Source: Halobacteriales archaeon (GTDB lineage: Archaea > Halobacteriota > Halobacteria > Halorutilales > JAHENH01). From it: a DNA stretch of 11,888 nt. The stretch is from NCBI GenBank assembly GCA_018609935.1, contig JAHENH010000150.1, positions 1-11,888 on the forward strand. The letters are read 5' to 3'. The translations under genes were made by a program, and so were the position numbers. This document shows, piece after piece, positions 1-7,217 of this stretch. Numbering within the stretch: position 1 is the first letter of the stretch; each line of letters starts with the position of its first letter. A model generated the notes under the pieces. The model was not told where the DNA came from. It searched no databases and was given only the letters and a program-made list of their open reading frames with translations.

Positions 1-482
1 GAACGCATAACGGATAGCGGTTACGCTTACCTGTATTGCCGAGATATTGCGGATAGAAAAGAAATAAGGGAGTATATAACGAAGAGCTATGACGCTTACC
101 TGTATTGCCGAGATATTGCGGATAGAAAAGAAATTCGTGAACGCATAACGGATAGCTGTTACGCTTACCTGTATTGCCTTGATATTGCGGATAGAAAAGA
201 AGTAAGGAGTAAGATAAGCGATAATAACTACGCTCTCTTCTATTGTCGTAATGTGAAGGACAGGAAGGAAATTCGTGAGCGTATAACGGGTAATTACTAT
301 GCCTTCCTGTATTGCAAGTATATTAAGGACAGGAAGGAGGTGCGAGAGCTGATAACTGATAGTCGTTACGCTTACAGATATTGCCGAGATATTGCGGATA
401 GAAAAGAAATTCGTGAACGCATAACGGATAGCGAGTACGCTTACATGTATTGCCGTGACGTGAAAAACAGAAAGGAAATGGC
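1..482 (+). repeat. 69-bp tandem repeat array, seven units
   Basis: The period is exactly 69 nt, in frame, so unit number can change without a frameshift. The 18-mer gaacgcataacggatagc occurs identically at 1, 139 and 415. The 18-mer gatattgcggatagaaaa occurs identically at 43, 112, 181 and 388. The units around 250-350 have diverged (aaggacaggaagga in place of gcggatagaaaaga). This mix of identical and diverged units suggests recent duplication or gene conversion. The array continues past the left edge. Confidence 0.9.
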
Positions 483-507
483 GAAATTAGCGAAAGCTAA
501 AAATTAA
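1..507 (+). CDS. Tandem 23-residue repeat protein, 5'-truncated by the window edge
   Basis: Frame 1 is open from the first base to the TAA at 505-507, giving 168 residues. The Met codon at 253 lies inside a repeat, so the true start is outside the window. The protein is a string of 23-residue units with the consensus YAYLYCRDIADRKE followed by IRERITDS. DRKE or its variant NRKE recurs at nucleotides 52, 121, 190, 259, 328, 397 and 466, always exactly 69 nt apart. Each unit has an aromatic cluster with one Cys (YC) and a charged helix-like segment. The array ends in a short basic tail (MAKLAKAKN). The spacing suggests an all-helical solenoid. From memory, similar 'YAYxYARDV...PEVREyI' repeats occur in uncharacterised phage and metagenomic proteins. 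Function is unknown; a scaffold or interaction surface is plausible. Arg codons here include CGT and CGC, which the genes downstream mostly avoid. Confidence 0.85.
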   Translation, partial: ERITDSGYAYLYCRDIADRKEIREYITKSYDAYLYCRDIADRKEIRERITDSCYAYLYCLDIADRKEVRSKISDNNYALFYCRNVKDRKEIRERITGNYYAFLYCKYIKDRKEVRELITDSRYAYRYCRDIADRKEIRERITDSEYAYMYCRDVKNRKEMAKLAKAKN

Positions 508-541
508 AAACAAAATGAGATAAAAACTAAAAACAAAGAAA

Positions 542-793
542 ATGAAAATTTACAACGAAACACAAAAAAGCTGGGCTATTAAATTAAGAGGAAATCTTGC
601 AGATGAACGTACATGCTTTCTATGTGCAGTAGATAGCCAAACTGGTGAATCATTGTGTCCTTTGATCGTATTCCATAAAGACGGAATGATCGAAAGACTA
701 AAAAACGTTGAAGGAATACTGCGGAATAAAGGGTATGATCCACAAGAGCATGGCAATTCATTCGACGTTAAGGGAAGAATATTTATAAATTAA
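542..793 (+). CDS. Small hypothetical protein (83 aa)
   Basis: The ATG at 542 follows an A-rich leader (aaaaactaaaaacaaagaaa) and there is no Shine-Dalgarno match. I do not recognise the family with confidence. The protein has a strand-like first half containing a VDSQTGE turn, then FHKDGMIERLKNVEGILRNK and GYDPQEHGN. The order 'residue feature / target, then a helix of the ILRNKGYDP type' resembles small phage proteins I have seen without assigned function. It has three cysteines (two in TCFLC), no signal peptide and no membrane segment. It sits 34 nt after the repeat gene and 7 nt before the next gene, so it is probably co-transcribed with both. Confidence 0.7.
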   Translation: MKIYNETQKSWAIKLRGNLADERTCFLCAVDSQTGESLCPLIVFHKDGMIERLKNVEGILRNKGYDPQEHGNSFDVKGRIFIN

Positions 794-800
794 AAATAAA

Positions 801-1472
801 ATGACAGAAAAGGAAAAAGAACTATATTTAAAATTCATTAATTACTGCTTAGATTATTATAAGGATCATCCTGATGGAACAATACCATTTGAAGAATCAG
901 GATATGAATTTAGAGGAATATGTGCACTACTTGGTAATTTTAATTTTTATAATAACAGTGAACTAGATGAAATAAAGCTATTAAAGAGTTTTCTAAATCA
1001 AAAATTACCACCTAGATCGTACAGATACAATGCATATTGCTTTGAAAAGTCAGAAAGAGGAATAGAGAAAAGAATAGAATGGCTAAAACGGCAAAAAGAA
1101 GAATTATTAAGAAAAAACCAAATAAATAATACTATGAAAAAAGCAGAATGGATAAAAAAAAGTCTTCAAGGAAGTGAGAATCTACATATAGAATGCTCTG
1201 ATTGCAATATAAAGTTAATATCTAATAAGGATAATCCTTTTGTTCCTTATAGATGTCCTAGATGTCATAATATTATGTATAATGCGGAAAGAATAAGAAA
1301 TAATATACAAACATGGAGAGTATTATATAAAGATGATCTCTGTACGTTAATAGCTTGTAATGGTTGCAATAGAAGGGTAAAGATAGATATAGGAGAAAGT
1401 TTACCAAGTAAATGTTATTGTATATACCATAAATGTGATTGTATATGTGATAAGTGTAATTGTATGCGTTAG
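801..1472 (+). CDS. Two-part protein with C-terminal zinc-ribbon cysteines (223 aa)
   Basis: The start ATG lies 7 nt after the previous stop, behind the leader ttaaaaataaa. Residues 1-105 resemble a frequent phage small-protein layout: a FRGICALL segment, then a YCFEK...RIEWLKRQK helix. From about residue 130 the protein is very rich in Cys. C132-x2-C135 with C152-x2-C155 forms a clear zinc-ribbon arrangement. C186-x2-C189 with C205 and C207 looks like a second one. The tail has C212, C214, C216, C219 and C221. Met112 with an AT-rich upstream could be an internal start giving the ribbon region alone, and the whole could be a fusion of two small genes. Zinc binding is inferred from spacing. 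A role in nucleic-acid or protein binding is possible but not shown. The gene is more AT-rich than those on either side. Confidence 0.75.
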   Translation: MTEKEKELYLKFINYCLDYYKDHPDGTIPFEESGYEFRGICALLGNFNFYNNSELDEIKLLKSFLNQKLPPRSYRYNAYCFEKSERGIEKRIEWLKRQKEELLRKNQINNTMKKAEWIKKSLQGSENLHIECSDCNIKLISNKDNPFVPYRCPRCHNIMYNAERIRNNIQTWRVLYKDDLCTLIACNGCNRRVKIDIGESLPSKCYCIYHKCDCICDKCNCMR

Positions 1473-1505
1473 ATAATAATAAATCATGGAAATAAATAAT
1501 AAGAA

Positions 1506-3866
1506 ATGAATGAACTATTAGAATATTTTGGTGGTGATGAGCTGCCCGCTAATGTCTTTGAAGAAAAATACAAAGCTAAAGGCGAAAAGACACCTGATGA
1601 TATGCATAAGAGGATGGCTGGTGAATTCTCTAAAGTTGTAGATATGTCAGAGAAAGAGATATATGAACTATTCAAGGACTTTAGATATATAATACCTCAA
1701 GGTAGTGTAATGGCTACTTTAGGGATAGAAGGAGAAAAGACCTCTTTGAGTAATTGCTTTGTTATAGGGCAGCCTGAGGATTCTTATGGAGGAATATTCT
1801 ATAAAGACCAAGAACTGGCTCAATTAATGAAAAGAAGAGGAGGTGTAGGTATAGATATATCTACCTTAAGACCTTCTGAGTCTAAAGTAAATAATGCAGC
1901 AGGAACCAGTACAGGAGCTTCATCTTTTATGGAAAGATTCTCTAATACCACAAGGGAAGTGGCACAAAGTGGACGAAGAGGAGCCCTTCTCATTACAATG
2001 GATATAAGACATCCAGATATAGAGAATTTCATAGAGATGAAAAAAGATGAGACCAAGGTCACAGGAGCCAATGTATCGGTTAGGGTCACAGATGAATTCA
2101 TGAAAGCTGTAAGAGCTGATAAAGAATTTACTCTTAGATTCCCTATAGATTCAAAAGAGCCTAAATATATAAAACCTATTAATGCTAGGGAGTTATGGAA
2201 TAAGATAATAGAATGTGCCAGAGAAACAGGGGATCCTGGATTACTCTTTATAGATAGGGCAAGGAAATATTCTTTAGCCGATCATTATGAAGGCTTTGAA
2301 ACAGTGACCTGTAATCCTTGTGGAGAGATAACTCTATCCGAGTATGGAAGTTGTAGATTATTGGCTACTAATTTGACATCTTTAGTGGATGACCCTTTTA
2401 CTAAGAAAGCGAGTCTAAATAAAGAGAGAGCTTATAATATATTCTATAAAGCTCAAGTACTTACAGATGGTCTAGTGGATCTGGAATTAGAATCAGTAGG
2501 CAGTATAATCAAGAAGATAAATAAGGATAAAGAAAGTGATGATACTAAGAGAACGGAGATGGATCTTTGGCTTAATATCCTTAAAAAAGGTCTTCAAGGC
2601 AGAAGAACAGGAACAGGAGTGACAGGATTAGCTGATCTATTAGCTTCTTTAGGTATTCAATATGGTAGTAAAGACTCTATAGGTATAACAAAGGAGATAT
2701 TCGCTATAAAGTTGGGAGCTGAATTAGATGCTTCCATTGATCTGGCTAAGAAGAATGGTGCTTTCGATATGTTCAATGCTGATAAAGAAAGAGAGATAGC
2801 TGATAATAATAGTGATTCTATGCTCAGTATGATAAAGAAAGAGTTCCCTAAGAAATTCGAGAGGATGATGAAGTATGGGAGAAGAAATATCTCATTATCC
2901 ACTGTAGCTCCTACAGGAAGCCTCAGCTTACTAGCGGGAACATCATCGGGGCTGGAGCCTGTATTCTCTCTTTATCACACTAGAAGAAGAAAAATAACGG
3001 ATAAGGAAGAACCTGACTTCGTGGATAAGGTAGGAGATAAATGGAAAGAATATAATGTGGTTCATCCCGGATTTCAGAAATTTCTAAATAATAAAGGGAA
3101 AGACTTAAATAAAGATGATATAGAGGAATATATAAAGAAGTCTCCTTATAGTAATTCAACAGCTCCTGAAGTAGAACCCAAGAACAGAATAAAAGTACAG
3201 AAAGAGATACAGAAGTACACCACACATAGCATCTCTTCCACTATAAACTTAGATGAGGATGTTAAGACCGAATCAGTGGGAATGATATATATGATGGCTT
3301 GGAAAGAAGGACTGAAAGGTGTAACTATTTATAGAGAAGGGAGTAAAAGTGGAGTACTACTATCTAAATCATTCTATAGAACCAATGCTCCTGAAAGACC
3401 CAAGACCTTGGAAGGACATACTTATAAGGTTAAAGCTAAGGGGATAGATTGGATAGTGGTCATAGGTATAATGGAAGATCATCCTTATGAGGTCTTTGCT
3501 TATAAATCCAATGGATATGATCCCGAACATAAAGGGAAATATAATATCACTAAGAAAGGAAGGAATAACTTCGTTCTTCATGGAGATAAAGAAGATCTGG
3601 GTAATATATCAGATAAGATAACAGGAGCCGAGGCTATAGTTACACGGTTAGCATCAGGAATGTTAAGACATGGAGCTAGTGTGAAGTTCGTAGCCAGTGA
3701 ATTGAAAAAATGTAAAGAAGATATAACATCGTTCAGTAATGCTATAAGTAGGACCTTGTCCAAGTATGACTTCAGCAAGAAAAAATGCTCAGACTGTGGT
3801 TCCGATAATATAGAACACGTAGAAGGATGTAACACTTGTAAAGATTGTGGATCTTCTAAATGCTAA
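1506..3866 (+). CDS. nrdJ: Adenosylcobalamin-dependent (class II) ribonucleotide reductase
   Basis: This enzyme reduces ribonucleotides to deoxyribonucleotides using a cobalamin-generated thiyl radical, in the cytoplasm. The 786 residues are full length and start with the family's usual N-terminus (EYFGGDELPANVF, then TPDDMHKRMA). C84 in SLSNCFV and C283 form the redox pair expected for this family. NPCGE at 270-274 holds N270, the thiyl C272 and E274; the C272 to C283 spacing of 11 matches Thermotoga-type NrdJ. APTGS at 468-472 is in the substrate phosphate-binding loop. A TSCPD-like region spans about 637-735. The C-terminus is a zinc-ribbon/redox tail with C761, C764, C775, C778, C781 and C786, ending GSSKC. 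No intein or frameshift interrupts it. The oxygen-independent chemistry needs no NrdB partner or activase, consistent with a single phage gene. Arg is mainly AGA/AGG and Ile largely ATA. No thioredoxin or glutaredoxin gene is in the window. Confidence 0.96.
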   Translation: MNELLEYFGGDELPANVFEEKYKAKGEKTPDDMHKRMAGEFSKVVDMSEKEIYELFKDFRYIIPQGSVMATLGIEGEKTSLSNCFVIGQPEDSYGGIFYKDQELAQLMKRRGGVGIDISTLRPSESKVNNAAGTSTGASSFMERFSNTTREVAQSGRRGALLITMDIRHPDIENFIEMKKDETKVTGANVSVRVTDEFMKAVRADKEFTLRFPIDSKEPKYIKPINARELWNKIIECARETGDPGLLFIDRARKYSLADHYEGFETVTCNPCGEITLSEYGSCRLLATNLTSLVDDPFTKKASLNKERAYNIFYKAQVLTDGLVDLELESVGSIIKKINKDKESDDTKRTEMDLWLNILKKGLQGRRTGTGVTGLADLLASLGIQYGSKDSIGITKEIFAIKLGAELDASIDLAKKNGAFDMFNADKEREIADNNSDSMLSMIKKEFPKKFERMMKYGRRNISLSTVAPTGSLSLLAGTSSGLEPVFSLYHTRRRKITDKEEPDFVDKVGDKWKEYNVVHPGFQKFLNNKGKDLNKDDIEEYIKKSPYSNSTAPEVEPKNRIKVQKEIQKYTTHSISSTINLDEDVKTESVGMIYMMAWKEGLKGVTIYREGSKSGVLLSKSFYRTNAPERPKTLEGHTYKVKAKGIDWIVVIGIMEDHPYEVFAYKSNGYDPEHKGKYNITKKGRNNFVLHGDKEDLGNISDKITGAEAIVTRLASGMLRHGASVKFVASELKKCKEDITSFSNAISRTLSKYDFSKKKCSDCGSDNIEHVEGCNTCKDCGSSKC

Positions 3867-3876
3867 ATCAAATAAA

Positions 3877-4164
3877 ATGGAAAATAATGAATTTATAGAC
3901 AAGCCGATAGATAAGAAACTAGGTGGTTTTATGTTCAATATCTCAAAGAATATGTGGTACTTAATACCTTCTATAGTGATATATAAGGACAGTATGAGTT
4001 CTGTATTTCTACCTTCTAAAATGGAATTAAAAGCTATTTCATTTAATTTCTTAGTATTCAGTATAGGATATTCTATAATAAAAGTAGAGAAGGATGAAAT
4101 AGAGAAAAGGGATATAGATATTTACGGAGATGACTTATACACGGACGATCTGAACGAAACTTGA
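3877..4164 (+). CDS. Small hypothetical protein (95 aa)
   Basis: I chose the ATG at 3877 (leader aaatcaaataaa). An in-frame ATG at 3847 would lie inside the reductase coding region and has no comparable leader. The product begins MENNEF. It contains a hydrophobic stretch, MWYLIPSIVIYKD, and a second one, ISFNFLVFSIGYSIIKVEKD. Both are interrupted by polar residues and look more like beta strands than membrane helices. The tail is acidic (DIDIYGDDLYTDDLNE). The 'WYLIP...I...FLVFSIGYSI' layout resembles short phage proteins of unknown function, from memory. It follows the reductase by 10 nt and precedes the next gene by 4 nt, so it belongs to the same transcript. Confidence 0.7.
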   Translation: MENNEFIDKPIDKKLGGFMFNISKNMWYLIPSIVIYKDSMSSVFLPSKMELKAISFNFLVFSIGYSIIKVEKDEIEKRDIDIYGDDLYTDDLNET

Positions 4165-4168
4165 TAAT

Positions 4169-4720
4169 ATGACAGATGAATCATTGAACAGGATGAAAGT
4201 ATATTCCATAGATAAAGGCAGACATCGAAGTGGAATGTACTTTCGTCCTTCTTATAAACCTTATGAAATATCCTACAATGTCATGTTCCTCAACGGAACT
4301 GATTATATAGAGAAATTAGAGAATCTAAAGAAATTCTCCAAGGACTGGAATAAATTGTTCGGGGTATCCTTTCTATGGCATCATAATAATTCCATAAGAA
4401 TAGGATGGAGATATGATACAGATTCGGATCTGATACAGTTATGTCTGTATCTGTATAATAAAGGTAAAAGAATAATTCATCCTTTGTCAGGTATGGTAAG
4501 AGAGGGAGAATTCCTCACTGTTACCCTGAAATTTGGATATAGATCCAATACTGTGACAGCCCAAGTAGTTAATCATTCTGACAGTAGGAGCAGTGAAATA
4601 AAGGTTAAAGGATTCGATTATCCTCTTATTAAATTGGGGTATAGATTATTCCCTTACTGTGGAGGAAATATACCCGCACTTAAAGAAGTCCATATAGGAA
4701 TGAGTGAAACAACAAAATGA
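4169..4720 (+). CDS. Conserved Bacteroidota-type hypothetical protein, probably beta-sandwich (183 aa)
   Basis: The sequence has a string of motifs I associate, from memory, with uncharacterised Bacteroidota proteins: KDWNKLFGVSF at 58-68, HHNNSIRIGWR at 71-81, the YNKGKRI turn near 96-102, and LFPYCGGNIPA at 160-170 (usually remembered as YPYFGGN.xAPHD). The alternating hydrophobic pattern (LTVTLKFGY, TVTAQVVNH, EIKVKGF) suggests an all-beta jelly-roll-like fold. HH71-72 and W80 are candidate functional residues, but no activity is established. There is no signal peptide or membrane segment, so it is probably cytoplasmic or virion-associated. It starts 4 nt after the previous stop and ends 1 nt before the next chosen start. 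The family resemblance is recalled, not searched. Confidence 0.75.
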   Translation: MTDESLNRMKVYSIDKGRHRSGMYFRPSYKPYEISYNVMFLNGTDYIEKLENLKKFSKDWNKLFGVSFLWHHNNSIRIGWRYDTDSDLIQLCLYLYNKGKRIIHPLSGMVREGEFLTVTLKFGYRSNTVTAQVVNHSDSRSSEIKVKGFDYPLIKLGYRLFPYCGGNIPALKEVHIGMSETTK

Positions 4721-4721
4721 T

Positions 4722-5609
4722 ATGAAGAAAATAGTACTATTACTGATGATGTTCTTGATACCTCTTACAGGTATATCCTGTGATAATTCAGGTGCTTCCA
4801 GTTCTACTCCCTCAGATAATGGGGATGGTACTTGGGATGTTACCTTCGATATAACCTTTGCTGGGTCTGAACCTAATGATGGAGATTCTCATGGGTTCGT
4901 TATCGATATTATAGGGGCTGATGTCATTGATATAAGTGATACATCATTTACATCCAGTAATGGTACTACTATTGATGGCTGTATATGTGATGATCCTTAT
5001 GTATCGGATACTCAAGATGTGAATTTCGGTGATTGGGCTAATGATAATATAGATTTCGTAACAAGTAATGATCCCCAAGAGACATTCACCATAACACTTA
5101 CACTTAATTCAGCCCCTGATTCTTTTGAAGTTTGGGGTCCTGAATATTCCAATAAGAAAGGAGGATCCTCTTGTCTATACACAGGAACTTATAGTGAATC
5201 ACTTCCCGTGACATTATTATATTTCAAAGGGGAAGCAAAAAAGGATGAATTGATATTCAAATGGAAAACTGCCAGCGAAACGAATAATAAAGGATTTTAT
5301 ATCCAAGGAAGTAAAGCAGGTAAGAAATGGGATAATATTATCTTCATAGAAGGTCAAAATTTTAGCTCTCTCGGCTTTTCATATAAAAAGAGGGTAGATA
5401 TACCAGAAAAAGATATAAAGTACTTTAGACTTAAGCAAATTGACCACAATGGAGAATATGATATTTATGGTCCTATATTCTTAAAAAGGAAAGAGAAGAA
5501 AAAAAGAATAGAGAGAGTAGTGGATATAAGAGGAAGAGAAGTAACAATGGATCATAAAGGAATAAAGATAATAATATATAAAGATGGAACAACTAAAAAA
5601 TATAAATAA
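4722..5609 (+). CDS. Secreted protein with Bacteroidota T9SS-like C-terminus (295 aa)
   Basis: The ATG at 4722 gives a clean signal peptide: MKK, then the hydrophobic core IVLLLMMFLIPLTG, ending in ISC with Cys20. A GTG at 4704 would add six residues in front of it. Cys20 could be lipidated, but -3 is Gly, so the lipobox is poor. Residues 21-160 are Asp/Ser/Thr-rich with strand-like repeats. From L161 (LPVTLLYFKGEAKKDELIF) to about 254 it follows the host pattern found before sorting domains: WKTASETNNKGFYIQ, then YFRLKQIDHNGEY. The last 40 residues end in VVDIRGREV, HKGIKIIIYKDGTTKKYK, matching the final part of the T9SS type A sorting domain, though the usual NP-containing first half seems absent and is replaced by a KRKEKKK stretch. 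Exported through Sec and possibly T9SS; cargo function unknown. Probably acquired from the host and adapted to phage codon use (ATA/AGA). Confidence 0.85.
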   Translation: MKKIVLLLMMFLIPLTGISCDNSGASSSTPSDNGDGTWDVTFDITFAGSEPNDGDSHGFVIDIIGADVIDISDTSFTSSNGTTIDGCICDDPYVSDTQDVNFGDWANDNIDFVTSNDPQETFTITLTLNSAPDSFEVWGPEYSNKKGGSSCLYTGTYSESLPVTLLYFKGEAKKDELIFKWKTASETNNKGFYIQGSKAGKKWDNIIFIEGQNFSSLGFSYKKRVDIPEKDIKYFRLKQIDHNGEYDIYGPIFLKRKEKKKRIERVVDIRGREVTMDHKGIKIIIYKDGTTKKYK

Positions 5610-5826
5610 GCCTTTTAAGATAACTCTAAGGCATTGGGATGAAGAAATATCATTCCAGAAAGATAGATCAGATATTGATGCGTTTGAGATGTCCGAAGGT
5701 GTATTAGGGATACTCAAGAAGATATTCCCTATAACGTTAGTGAGAAAGATGGTAAGCCACATGGCAGAGATACTAGATGAAGAAATAGAATTTACAATAG
5801 AAGATAAAAAAGAAGATAATGAGTAA
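5584..5826 (+). CDS. Small acidic hypothetical protein (80 aa)
   Basis: The start overlaps the last 26 nt of the secreted-protein gene, and the stop overlaps the ATPase start by 8 nt, so it is translated from the same message. The N-terminal part FKITLRHWDEEISFQKDRSDID has alternating hydrophobics like a two-stranded sheet. It is followed by helix-like segments, GILKKIFPITLVRKMVSHMAEILDEE, and an acidic tail. Short phage proteins opening with 'F.I...hwD..iS.e.d.SD' are common and mostly of unknown function, and this looks like one of them. No catalytic motif is visible. Confidence 0.7.
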   Translation: MEQLKNINKPFKITLRHWDEEISFQKDRSDIDAFEMSEGVLGILKKIFPITLVRKMVSHMAEILDEEIEFTIEDKKEDNE

Positions 5827-6946
5827 AAAAGTGGAAAATGAGATGCAATACTTCTTTGATATGAGAAATCTTGAAGTATCACCTACTTTCGTATATTATG
5901 CAGGGAAATCAAGAGAAACAGGAAAAAGATCTTATAACAAATTACAGATGAATAAAGATTTCTTGGATGATATCTTTAATAAATTCGAGGGATCTTATAT
6001 AAGGGTCTTTGAAGAATTTAGTGAGAAGGGATGTGAAGAATTACAACTATTCATAAAAGGATCTAATATATTCATTAAAATATTCATGTCAAAAACAAAA
6101 GGTGCTAAAAGTAATAAGTCTAAAGAGATGAATAATAAGAATGATGAAGAAGATAGGCTAATATACGGTATAAATATAGACTATGATCTTAATAAGGATA
6201 ATGAAGAAGAATTGAATTATATAGACTCTCTTGTAAAAAAGTACAATGATCCTAATAAGAAGAGATTCTTTACCGTAGTGGATATAGGAGGAAATCTAGA
6301 ACTTAGAGATATAAATGTGTATCCTTATGATATAGATTTGGATCTACACTATAATGATGGATTCAGAGAAGAATTCCATACTCCATTCACAGAAGGATGT
6401 GAAGCTTTCGGATCGGGACTGTCCATATTGAAAGGAGATCCTGGAACAGGTAAGACCAATTATATAAAGAATATATTAAAGTATATAAATAAGGATATAA
6501 TATACCTTCCTCCTAATATGGCAAATCTAATAGCTGAACCTAAAATGGTGGATTTTCTTATGGAAAACACTAAGAAATTAGTTATCATAGAGGATGCAGA
6601 GAATATATTGAAAAAGAGAGAAGAAGGTTCCAATTCAGCTGTGTCCAACATTCTTAATGTTACAGATGGTATCATAGGGGATGAGATGGAATTCGATATT
6701 CTATGTACCCTTAATGACCGCTGTGATATAGATGATGCTCTTTTAAGATCTGGAAGATTAAAAGCTGACTTTGAATTAAAAGAACTGGAGCTGAATAAGT
6801 GTAAAGAGATAGCAAAGAATATAGGAGTGGATGAAGAAGAGATAACAGAGGAGATGACAATAAGTGATCTATATAATTATAGTGAGAATAAGAGTAATTT
6901 GTTAGAGAATGGAAAAGCAACTAAAATAGGATATAGTAATGGATAA
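5819..6946 (+). CDS. BCS1-like AAA+ ATPase (375 aa)
   Basis: This is an ATP-driven remodelling or unfolding enzyme. The Walker A motif GDPGTGKT is at 206-213, after the strand SGLSILK. The Walker B motif VIIEDAE covers 255-261, with E258 and D259. Sensor-1 N299 is in LCTLND, and R310 and R313 in LLRSGRL are candidate arginine fingers. The surrounding text (NMANLIAEP, REEGSNSAVSNILNVTDGIIGDEMEF) is the usual layout of the BCS1-like branch found in phages and bacteria. Residues 1-185 form a different N-terminal domain, Lys/Glu-rich near 95-115, that may select the substrate. The C-terminal tail after 340 is acidic. It overlaps the preceding gene by 8 nt (ATGAGTAA) and the following one by 8 nt (ATGGATAA). 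Target and role, whether in DNA metabolism, assembly or host takeover, are unknown. Confidence 0.88.
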   Translation: MSKKVENEMQYFFDMRNLEVSPTFVYYAGKSRETGKRSYNKLQMNKDFLDDIFNKFEGSYIRVFEEFSEKGCEELQLFIKGSNIFIKIFMSKTKGAKSNKSKEMNNKNDEEDRLIYGINIDYDLNKDNEEELNYIDSLVKKYNDPNKKRFFTVVDIGGNLELRDINVYPYDIDLDLHYNDGFREEFHTPFTEGCEAFGSGLSILKGDPGTGKTNYIKNILKYINKDIIYLPPNMANLIAEPKMVDFLMENTKKLVIIEDAENILKKREEGSNSAVSNILNVTDGIIGDEMEFDILCTLNDRCDIDDALLRSGRLKADFELKELELNKCKEIAKNIGVDEEEITEEMTISDLYNYSENKSNLLENGKATKIGYSNG

Positions 6947-7217
6947 TTCAGATAAATACGGAAGTAAATATAAGGATATAATATCAGAGGCTTATGAACA
7001 TAGTAAGGAAGCAGGAGATGCTTTCTGTGTATTCAATGCCAAGAAATACCTTAAAAGATATATAAGTGATAGTGAGAAATCCAATAATGAAGAGGATCTG
7101 GATAAGGCTATAGATTATATATCCAGGATGAAGAGAACTCTTCATGTTAACCCAGAAGAAGACTTAGCAGGTTGGGATAAAAAAGGCTTTAGAATGAAAC
7201 GTGAAGGTATTCTATGA
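6939..7217 (+). CDS. DUF3310-like small protein (92 aa)
   Basis: Residues 26-64 (GDAFCVFNAKKYLKRY, then EEDLDKAIDYISRM) match the DUF3310 layout I know from phage proteins: an F..xNAxKYLxRY helix with an EDLxKAxxYL helix after it. DUF3310 forms part of T7 gp1.7, a nucleotide kinase, so a link to nucleotide metabolism is reasonable next to a reductase, but this protein lacks an obvious kinase P-loop. The C-terminal tail is basic. It overlaps the ATPase gene by 8 nt at its start and the following 38-aa ORF by ATGA at its end. The DUF assignment rests on pattern memory. Confidence 0.6.
   Translation: MDNSDKYGSKYKDIISEAYEHSKEAGDAFCVFNAKKYLKRYISDSEKSNNEEDLDKAIDYISRMKRTLHVNPEEDLAGWDKKGFRMKREGIL

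Noticed and set aside
1..482. CRISPR-like array because of the regular repeats
   Set aside because: The repeats are contiguous with no spacers, the period is a multiple of three, and the frame stays open throughout, so it is coding.
253..507. The gene starting at the Met codon at 253
   Set aside because: That codon is within a repeat unit (the frame is open from base 1), so it is not the start.
1506..3866. Intein or frameshift in the reductase
   Set aside because: The reading frame is continuous, the length is normal for the family, and motif spacing (C272 to C283) is intact.
3847..3876. Start at 3847 for the 95-aa protein
   Set aside because: It lies inside the reductase's last codons. 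The ATG at 3877 has the A-rich leader seen elsewhere.
4704..4721. GTG start for the secreted protein
   Set aside because: The ATG at 4722 directly precedes a normal MKK signal peptide and sits 1 nt after the previous stop.
5481..5882. Minus-strand ORF of 133 residues
   Set aside because: It is antisense to three overlapping genes with recognised domains and has the Ser/Phe/Ile composition of a shadow.
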